Positions 6,924 through 12,664 of a stretch of 12,664 nt of DNA are shown here, piece after piece (position 1 is the first letter of the stretch; the number at the start of each line of letters is the position of its first letter). Source of the stretch: Ignavibacteriales bacterium (GTDB lineage Bacteria > Bacteroidota > Ignavibacteria > Ignavibacteriales > Melioribacteraceae). The position numbers and the translations under genes are program-made. The notes beneath the pieces are model-generated. The model did no database searches. It had not been told where the DNA came from and saw nothing but the letters and a program-made list of their open reading frames with translations. The DNA is taken from positions 1 through 12,664 of the forward strand of contig JALWSN010000490.1 in assembly GCA_027080245.1 (NCBI GenBank), given 5' to 3'.

Positions 6924-8045
6924 ATGAAGAATCAGTTAAATATTTTAGTAGCTCCGCTGGACTGGGGATTGGGGCATGCTTCCCGATGCGTTCCAATTAT
7001 TGAACTGTTGTTAAAACGCGATTGCAACGTCGTTATTGCCGCAGATAATTACGCCTACGATTTCTTGAAGAGAAGATTCCCCCGCTTGCAATTTGTTCGC
7101 CTCAAAGGCTACAACGTCAGGTACGCTAAAAAGTTTGTGGCTCTAAAAGTATTTTCCCAACTCCCGAAAATTATTTTCTCAATCGCGCGCGAGAAATTTC
7201 AGTTAAGCCTGCTATTAAAGGAGTTTAGCATTGACGCAGTCATTTCAGACAATAGATTCGGGCTTTGGAGCAAGTCCGCTTACTCTGTTTTTATTACTCA
7301 TCAAATTTTAATTAAATTACCAAAGCCGTTGCGCTTGTTGGAAAAACCGCTCTACAAAATAAACAAGTTTGTAATTGAACAATTTAATGAATGCTGGGTG
7401 CCGGATTTTCCAGGAGAGACTAATTTAACGGGGGATTTAACCCGCCGCTACAAACTGCCGGCAAACGCTAAATTCATTCATCCTCTTTCCCGGTTTAGCC
7501 CTACACAATTGAATGTTACCCAAAAATATTTGTACGATTTTTTAGCCGTCTTTTCCGGACCGGAACCTCAGAGAACTTTGCTTGAAGAAAAAATTCTTAA
7601 ACAGCTAAAAAATTCTAACGTTAAAGCCTGCATTGTAAGGGGAACGCCCGGTCAAAACGAAAAAGCGCTAACAGCTTCCAACGTAAAGTTAATTCCATTT
7701 GCCGACGGCGATGAACTGCTTCGGTTAATTTCTCAATCAAAAGTTTTACTTTGCAGGGCGGGCTATTCTACAATAATGGATTTAACAGTTTTGCGAAAGC
7801 CGGCTGTTTTAACGCCTACGCCGGGGCAAACCGAGCAGGAATATCTGGCAAAATATCTTGGAAGCAACGGCTTCTTTGAATTTGTTGAACAAAATAATAT
7901 TTCAATTAATGAAATTATTTCCCGACCTCCCGCAGGAAATTTTCCCTTTGAAAATAACGACAACAAATTAGTAAAAATAATTGAAGAGTTTGTGGAAAGA
8001 CTTAACAAAAAGCAAAAAGAAAATCAGGCGAGGCGATCACTTTAA
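6924..8045 (+). CDS. MurG-like (GT28-type) glycosyltransferase
   Basis: The predicted 373-residue protein has the two-lobed layout of GT-B enzymes. The N-terminal lobe opens with a beta strand and a glycine/histidine loop, DWGLGHASR at 13-21, like the GxGHxxR acceptor-side loop of MurG and related transferases. The C-terminal lobe carries CRAGYSTIMDL (277-287) and PTPGQTEQEYLAKYL (298-312), matching the nucleotide-sugar-binding region in which MurG-type enzymes have an SRxG motif and a conserved Gln/Glu segment. No signal peptide or membrane helix is seen, so it likely acts at the cytoplasmic face. The frame is open upstream to an ATG at 6891, but I chose the ATG at 6924 because the fold starts immediately after it (MKNQLNILVAPLDWG) and the extra 11 residues are hydrophobic leader-like sequence. 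Donor and acceptor sugars cannot be told. It follows the SGNH/TPR gene and may serve the same surface glycan. Confidence 0.85.
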   Translation: MKNQLNILVAPLDWGLGHASRCVPIIELLLKRDCNVVIAADNYAYDFLKRRFPRLQFVRLKGYNVRYAKKFVALKVFSQLPKIIFSIAREKFQLSLLLKEFSIDAVISDNRFGLWSKSAYSVFITHQILIKLPKPLRLLEKPLYKINKFVIEQFNECWVPDFPGETNLTGDLTRRYKLPANAKFIHPLSRFSPTQLNVTQKYLYDFLAVFSGPEPQRTLLEEKILKQLKNSNVKACIVRGTPGQNEKALTASNVKLIPFADGDELLRLISQSKVLLCRAGYSTIMDLTVLRKPAVLTPTPGQTEQEYLAKYLGSNGFFEFVEQNNISINEIISRPPAGNFPFENNDNKLVKIIEEFVERLNKKQKENQARRSL

Positions 8046-8071
8046 TTATTCAATTAACCGCGACGTTCGCT

Positions 8072-8629
8072 TTAATAATCATCGTTAAAAAACAAATCTT
8101 TGTTCAACAACGGAATAATTGCCATTAACACGCCGGTTACGTAAAGTTGCCGTCTGTTTATTACGTCTTTGGAAAAATAACCGACCGCGCCGTGACGTTG
8201 TTTTGTGTTCTTTTCGTTTTGCAATTCGTCCATTACTTCCCCCAATTCAATTCCCGCGAGCAATTTATTTACAATGCTTTGGGGCAATTGAAATTGAGGC
8301 GAAGTCCCGTAAGCCTCGCGTCCCTCTTTATCCACAATGCAAACGCCGCCAAAGGCAAACCAAAATCCGTACTCGTTCGAAATGCCTCCTTCGATTCCAA
8401 CGAAAAAATCTGCGCCTAAATTTTTTTCTTTGTTTATTTCCAACAAATGAAAAGCGCGGTTTCTTGCGCCGGTAAAAGTTTCCTTACCTACAGGCTGTTC
8501 CGGAACGCCGGAAGGCGCTTTAATGCCTTGAACTTCCACGGCTGGGAAATATTTTTCGAACGCTTCTTTTACCGCCGCAATTTTAACGGGATTGGTTGAA
8601 CCGCAAAGAACTTTAACGTTTTGGCTCAA
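8072..8629 (-). CDS. yjjX: Inosine/xanthosine triphosphatase (YjjX family)
   Basis: This 185-residue protein matches the DUF84/YjjX family, which hydrolyses non-canonical purine nucleotides such as ITP and XTP and so cleans the nucleotide pool. Visible family signatures are the N-terminal CGSTNPVK (9-16), the GKETFTGARNRA segment (48-59), the acidic VGIEGG segment (77-82) and HGAVGYFSKD near 145-154. It starts with TTG at 8629. This is well supported: an in-frame TAA is the codon directly before it, GGAGG (8636-8640) stands six bases upstream, and the family's first beta strand begins at once. It lies 113 bases downstream of serS on the same strand and converges on the glycosyltransferase gene with a 26-base gap, where I see no strong terminator. 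Confidence 0.92.
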   Translation of the reverse strand: MSQNVKVLCGSTNPVKIAAVKEAFEKYFPAVEVQGIKAPSGVPEQPVGKETFTGARNRAFHLLEINKEKNLGADFFVGIEGGISNEYGFWFAFGGVCIVDKEGREAYGTSPQFQLPQSIVNKLLAGIELGEVMDELQNEKNTKQRHGAVGYFSKDVINRRQLYVTGVLMAIIPLLNKDLFFNDDY

Positions 8630-8635
8630 TTATTT

Positions 8636-8640
8636 CCTCC
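8636..8640 (-). promoter_or_regulatory. Shine-Dalgarno site that fixes the TTG start of yjjX
   Basis: Minus-strand GGAGG is followed by AAATAA and the TTG at 8629. The TAA in this spacer is in frame with the gene, so translation cannot begin further upstream, and no ATG gives a full-length product. Confidence 0.8.
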
Positions 8641-8742
8641 TTGCTTTAACGCCTGATTTTTTCAATTGAACAAACAATAAACGGCAATCTCCTGTAATGC
8701 CTGCAAATATTGGTCGATTAGCCTCTCAATCTCGGCAAGCCC

Positions 8743-10020
8743 CTATTCAATAACGTCGAAACCGGCGTAGGCTCTTAAAGGTTCGGGAATTATTATTTTT
8801 CCGTCCTCTGTTTGGTTGTTTTCCAGCAGGGAAACCATTAACCTGCTTGTCGCCAGACCTGAGCCGTTAAGAGTGTGAACAAATTTAAGCTTTTTGGTTT
8901 GACTGTCTCGGTATTTAATATTAGCCCGTCTCGCTTGGAAATCTTCGAAGTTGCTGCACGAGGAGGCTTCCAGCCATTTGTTTTCCGCCGGCGACCAAGT
9001 TTCCAGGTCGTAGCACTTAGCCGCGGAAAAACTCAAATCGCCCGTGGAAAGCAAAAGGACTCTGTAAGGAATATTTAACGCTTTTAAAATATCTTCGGCA
9101 TCGCTAACAATTTTTTCCAATTCGTCGTAAGATGTTTCCGGCTTAACTAATTTTACCATTTCAACTTTGTTGAATTGATGAACCCGCAGAAAGCCTTTGG
9201 ATTCGCGCCCGTACGAGCCCGCCTCGCGCCGGAAGCAGGCGGAATAAGCCACGTATTGAATAGGTAACTCATCTTCCGTTAAGATTTCATTCCTGTGTAA
9301 ATTTGTAACGGGGACTTCGGCTGTGGGAATTGGAAACAAGTCGTCCTTTTCGGCGTAGTACATGTCGTCGCGCAGTTTCGGTATTTGACCGGTAGCGCGC
9401 ATTGAATCGCTATTAACTAAAAACGGCGGGAAAATTTCCGTGTAACCGTGATTGGCAATGTGGTAGTTTAGCATGAAGTTAATTAACGCCCTTTCCAGCG
9501 TTGCTCCTTTGCCAACGTAAACGGGAAAGCCTGAGCCGCTAATTTTAGCGCCCCTTTCAAAGTCCAATATTTTCAAGCTTTTCCCCAATTCCAGGTGGTC
9601 CTTAACGAAAGGCTTTTTCTCAAAGTTGAATCCTTCCGGCAACCAACGCCTTACTTCTACGTTGTCCGTCTCATCCTTGCCGCGCGGCACGCTTTCGTGC
9701 GGAATGTTCGGAACCCAAAGTAAAAGCTCTTTCAACTTGGCTTCTACTTTTTTTTCCCTTTCGTCGAGCTCTTTGATTCTTTCGGAAACTTCCTTCATTT
9801 TAGCGATTGCTTCGTCGGCGTTTTTGCCTTCTTTTTTTAGTTTGCCAATTTCCTGAGAGGCTTTATTTCTTTGAGCTTTTAACGCTTCCGCTTCGCTCAG
9901 TAATTTTCTCCGTTCCTCGTCCAGTTTTAATATTTCGTCAACGTCCGCTTTTTCGTTTTTATCGCGTACCGCTTGTTTAACTATTTCGGGATTTTCTCTG
10001 ATGAATTTTAAATCTAACAT
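8743..10020 (-). CDS. serS: Serine--tRNA ligase
   Basis: This 425-residue class II aminoacyl-tRNA synthetase charges tRNA-Ser (and tRNA-Sec where present) with serine. The N-terminal long helical arm that contacts the tRNA variable arm spans about residues 27-100 and is rich in Lys and Glu. The catalytic core follows, with the TAE serine-binding motif at 233-235, motif 2 starting FRREAGS at 263, and motif 3 around 384-403 with a GLATSR core. Length is normal for the bacterial enzyme. GGAG (10026-10029) lies five bases before the ATG. It sits 81 bases downstream of leuS on the same strand, so cotranscription is possible. The stop is TAG, and the frame stays open for 26 more codons after it. 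Confidence 0.98.
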   Translation of the reverse strand: MLDLKFIRENPEIVKQAVRDKNEKADVDEILKLDEERRKLLSEAEALKAQRNKASQEIGKLKKEGKNADEAIAKMKEVSERIKELDEREKKVEAKLKELLLWVPNIPHESVPRGKDETDNVEVRRWLPEGFNFEKKPFVKDHLELGKSLKILDFERGAKISGSGFPVYVGKGATLERALINFMLNYHIANHGYTEIFPPFLVNSDSMRATGQIPKLRDDMYYAEKDDLFPIPTAEVPVTNLHRNEILTEDELPIQYVAYSACFRREAGSYGRESKGFLRVHQFNKVEMVKLVKPETSYDELEKIVSDAEDILKALNIPYRVLLLSTGDLSFSAAKCYDLETWSPAENKWLEASSCSNFEDFQARRANIKYRDSQTKKLKFVHTLNGSGLATSRLMVSLLENNQTEDGKIIIPEPLRAYAGFDVIE

Positions 10021-10101
10021 CGCATCTCCAATTTCTAAAAATATAGTTCTTGCTAAGCCCTTTGTTTATTGAGCTTTGTGATCATTAGCGCAAGATTGAG
10101 C

Positions 10102-12570
10102 TTATTTTACAACCACATTGTAAATTCTGTTCTTCACAAAAATTTCTTTTACTATTGTTTTCCCTTCGGTAAACTTTTGAACGTTTTTACTTTGGAAAGC
10201 AATCTCTTTTACTGTTTCTTTTCCCGCGTCAACTGGAATATTAATCGAGGCACGAACCTTGCCGTTAACCTGAACGGCAATAGTTACGGTATCTACGCGC
10301 AATGCGGATTCGTCCGCGTCAAACCAGACGGGCTTTTCGAACAACGAAACTTCGTTGCCTAAAAGCTGCCAGCATTCCTCGCCCAAGTGCGGCGCAAGCG
10401 GAGCAAGCATTACGTTAAAACGCAACAATGTGTACGCCTTAATCCCGTCGCTAAGTTCGCTTAAGTTTTTAGTTATTTCGTTTAACAACTCCATTAACGC
10501 GGCGACGGCTGTGTTGAAACCGAAATTTTCAATTTCATTCTGGTATTTTTTCAGCGCTGCGTTTGTTTTTCTGTAAACGCTCTTTTCGGCTTCATTCAAT
10601 TTTTCTATTTCGTATTTTTCTTTGGGCGTTACTTTTTTTAGCAAGTTCCGGTTGTTTGTGAACAATGAATAAATCCTTTGAACAAACCTGTCGACACCAA
10701 CAATGCCTTTGTCGCTCCAATCGCCGCCAAGTTCGTAAGGTCCCATGAACATTAGATACATTCGGAAAACGTCCGAGCCGTACTGTTCCGTAAAATCGTC
10801 GGGGTTCACAACGTTGCCTTTGGATTTGGACATTTTAGCGCCTTGATTTGTAATTGTTCCCTGATGAACCAATTTTGCGAAAGGCTCGTCGCTATTGACC
10901 AATCCAATGTCCCTTAAAAATTTGTGGACGAACCGCGCGTAAAGCAGATGCATCGTAGCGTGTTCCGCGCCGCCTACGTACATGTCCACTGGCGTCCATT
11001 TGTTAGCAAGTTCGGCGTCGAACATTCCCTCGGAATAACGGGAATTCATGTAACGCAAATAATACCAGGACGAATCGACGAACGTATCCATTGTGTCTGC
11101 GTCCCTTTTAGCCGGTCCGCCGCATTTGGGGCAGGTGGTATTTACAAAATTTTCGTTCCTTGCAAGCGGGGACGAGCCGTGCGGCTTAAAGTCCACATCG
11201 TAAGGAAGCTCCACGGGCAGTTGGTCTTCAGGAACGGGTACTTCTCCGCAGTTGTCGCAATAGACAATTGGAATAGGCGTTCCCCAATACCTCTGGCGGG
11301 AAATCAACCAATCGCGCAATCTGTAATTAACTTTCCTGCCACCAAATCCTTTTTGTTCAATAAAATCGGTTATTTTCTCCTTTCCTTCGTCGGACGGAAG
11401 TCCGGAAAATTTGCCCGAGTTAATCATTGTTCCTTTGCCGGTAAATGCTTCGGTAAGTTCGTCTTCCGGCGCTGTCCCTTCCTGAAGAATCACCTTTCGG
11501 ATTGGAAGATTAAATTTTTTAGCAAACTCAAAATCCCGCTCGTCGTGTCCCGGCACCGCCATTACCGCTCCCGTGCCGTAAGTGGAAAGAACGTAATCCG
11601 CAATCCAGATAGGCACTTTTTCGTTGTTGATTGGATTAACCGCATAAGCGCCTGTAAACACTCCTGTCTTTTCTTTTACAGTAGAAGTCCTCTCAATTTC
11701 GGAAAGGGTTCGTACTTTTTCAATGTATTTTTCAACTTCTTCTTTTTGCTCTTCTTTTGTAATTTTTTGAACCAGCTCGTGCTCCGGCGCAAGCACCACG
11801 TAGGTAACTCCGAACAAAGTGTCCGGCCTTGTGGTAAAAACAGTAAAGCTGTAATCCGTTGAATCCACTTTAAAATTAATTTCCGTTCCAACGCTTTTGC
11901 CAATCCAATTGCGCTGCATTGCTTTGGTTCTTTCAGGCCAATCGATTTTGTCCAACCCTTCGAGCAATTCATCGGCATAATCGGTAATCTTCAAGAACCA
12001 TTGAGTTAAATGCTTGTGAACCACCGTTGTGCCGCACCTTTCGCAAGTTCCGTCCGTCTGCACCTGCTCGTTTGCAAGCACGGTTTGGCAACTGGGACAC
12101 CAGTTAACGGGCGCGTTCTTGCGATAAGCCAATCCCTTTTTGTACATCTGCAAAAACAGCCACTGGTTCCATTTGTAGTATTCGGGAACGCAGGTCATCA
12201 TCTCGGCGTTCCAATCGTACATGCACCCCATGCGCTTAAGCTGTTTGCGGATGTCTTCAATATTTTTCATTGTGCTGTCGTACGGATGAATGCCCGTTTT
12301 GATTGCGTAATTTTCCGCTGGCAGCCCAAAGGCGTCGTAGCCCATTGGCTCGAAAATATTGTAACCGCGCAGCTTTTTGTAGCGCGCCCAGGAATCCGTC
12401 GGTCCGTAATTGTACCAATGCCCGATGTGCAGCTTTGCCCCTGAAGGGTAAATAAACATTACCAAGGTGTACAATTTGTTTTTCGCGTCAGTTAAATTTG
12501 TTTTGTAAACTTCTTTTTCTTCCCAATATTTACGCCACTTCTCTTCAATTTCTTTAAATGGATATTTCAT
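10102..12570 (-). CDS. leuS: Leucine--tRNA ligase
   Basis: This class I synthetase of 822 residues, counted from my chosen start, charges tRNA-Leu. In order it shows the HIGH signature (48-51), a zinc-ribbon cysteine set (158, 161, 176, 179), the CP1 editing domain with TTRPDT (246-251) and the AVPGHDERD block (338-346) that hydrolyses mischarged tRNA, a second CxxC...CxxC set (438, 441, 480, 483), KMSKS (579-583), and the helical anticodon-binding and C-terminal domains. All key elements are intact. The frame is open to an ATG at 12633, and ATGs also stand at 12582 and 12570. I chose 12570 because the usual family N-terminus (MKYPFKEIEEKW) begins there and an AAGAG stretch lies a few bases upstream. 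The 21 residues before it are AT-driven and unlike the family, although 12582 is nearly as likely. Confidence 0.96.
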   Translation of the reverse strand: MKYPFKEIEEKWRKYWEEKEVYKTNLTDAKNKLYTLVMFIYPSGAKLHIGHWYNYGPTDSWARYKKLRGYNIFEPMGYDAFGLPAENYAIKTGIHPYDSTMKNIEDIRKQLKRMGCMYDWNAEMMTCVPEYYKWNQWLFLQMYKKGLAYRKNAPVNWCPSCQTVLANEQVQTDGTCERCGTTVVHKHLTQWFLKITDYADELLEGLDKIDWPERTKAMQRNWIGKSVGTEINFKVDSTDYSFTVFTTRPDTLFGVTYVVLAPEHELVQKITKEEQKEEVEKYIEKVRTLSEIERTSTVKEKTGVFTGAYAVNPINNEKVPIWIADYVLSTYGTGAVMAVPGHDERDFEFAKKFNLPIRKVILQEGTAPEDELTEAFTGKGTMINSGKFSGLPSDEGKEKITDFIEQKGFGGRKVNYRLRDWLISRQRYWGTPIPIVYCDNCGEVPVPEDQLPVELPYDVDFKPHGSSPLARNENFVNTTCPKCGGPAKRDADTMDTFVDSSWYYLRYMNSRYSEGMFDAELANKWTPVDMYVGGAEHATMHLLYARFVHKFLRDIGLVNSDEPFAKLVHQGTITNQGAKMSKSKGNVVNPDDFTEQYGSDVFRMYLMFMGPYELGGDWSDKGIVGVDRFVQRIYSLFTNNRNLLKKVTPKEKYEIEKLNEAEKSVYRKTNAALKKYQNEIENFGFNTAVAALMELLNEITKNLSELSDGIKAYTLLRFNVMLAPLAPHLGEECWQLLGNEVSLFEKPVWFDADESALRVDTVTIAVQVNGKVRASINIPVDAGKETVKEIAFQSKNVQKFTEGKTIVKEIFVKNRIYNVVVK

Positions 12571-12649
12571 TTTCTCTTGCATTTTAATTTTAAAATAGAT
12601 TTGAAAATTATTAAAATAGAAAGGGTTAAGCAAGGAAAAGGAAATAAAT

Positions 12650-12664
12650 GTGAAGAAAGTTGTT
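12650..12664 (+). CDS. Possible start of a divergent gene (five codons only)
   Basis: A GTG at 12650 opens the frame MKKVV to the window edge. The purine-rich leader with AAGG at 12638-12641 is suitably placed, and the overlapping ATG at 12648 is followed at once by TGA. The gene would be divergent from leuS. Only 15 bases are visible, so nothing can be said of its product. Confidence 0.22.

Noticed and set aside
8046..8080. Possible bidirectional terminator between the convergent glycosyltransferase and yjjX genes
   Set aside because: Only a 4-bp GCGA/TCGC stem (8060-8070) and an offset A/T pairing can be formed, without a proper T run; too weak to call.
10068..10103. 9-bp direct repeat ATTGAGCTT in the leuS-serS spacer
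   Set aside because: There are only two copies 27 bases apart, with no further structure. The second copy runs into the leuS stop codon, so chance is the simplest explanation.
10924..11862. Plus-strand ORF of 312 codons opposite leuS
   Set aside because: It is a shadow of the leuS reading frame. All LeuRS motifs are on the minus strand and the plus-strand translation has no recognisable domain.
1..12664. Defence system, CRISPR array, mobile element or prophage
   Set aside because: No direct-repeat array, transposase, integrase, nuclease or phage-like gene was found. The recognisable genes are core metabolism, translation and envelope functions with consistent local composition.

Overview
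The window reads as an ordinary chromosomal stretch of a bacterium in or near the Bacteroidota/Ignavibacteriota. This placement is inference. It rests on a type-B succinate dehydrogenase/fumarate reductase in the order cytochrome b, flavoprotein, iron-sulfur protein; on AT-rich spacers; on a membrane-anchored SGNH-hydrolase/TPR protein; and on a MurG-like glycosyltransferase of a kind common in those groups. I see no rRNA, tRNA, CRISPR array, insertion sequence, integrase, phage gene or toxin-antitoxin pair, and no clear sign of horizontal transfer.

Layout from left to right. Positions 1-985 (minus) hold the 5' part of an unrecognised gene: a helical, lysine-rich N-terminal region followed by a very acidic low-complexity tail that runs off the window edge. 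A strong hairpin terminator (1033-1065) separates it from the sdhCAB operon (4431 down to 1088, minus), whose three genes are tightly packed and have good Shine-Dalgarno sites for sdhC and sdhA. A 498-bp AT-rich divergent spacer (4432-4929) follows; it contains a perfect 9-bp inverted repeat and tentative promoter elements. To its right, on the plus strand, lie a 616-residue membrane-anchored SGNH/GDSL hydrolase with C-terminal TPR-like repeats (4930-6780) and a MurG/GT28-like glycosyltransferase (6924-8045). Hairpins stand between these two genes.

The right third runs on the minus strand and converges on the glycosyltransferase: leuS (start near 12570), serS (10020-8743) and a YjjX-type inosine/xanthosine triphosphatase (8629-8072) that uses a TTG start. 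At the far right edge a GTG codon with a purine-rich leader may open a divergent gene of which only five codons are present.

Functionally the window combines core metabolism (complex II linking the TCA cycle to the quinone pool), translation (two aminoacyl-tRNA synthetases), nucleotide-pool cleaning, and a probable envelope or polysaccharide pair (SGNH hydrolase plus glycosyltransferase). I did not find a convincing new system. The items most worth a second look are the unknown acidic-tailed protein, the SGNH-TPR/glycosyltransferase pair, and the structured spacers.
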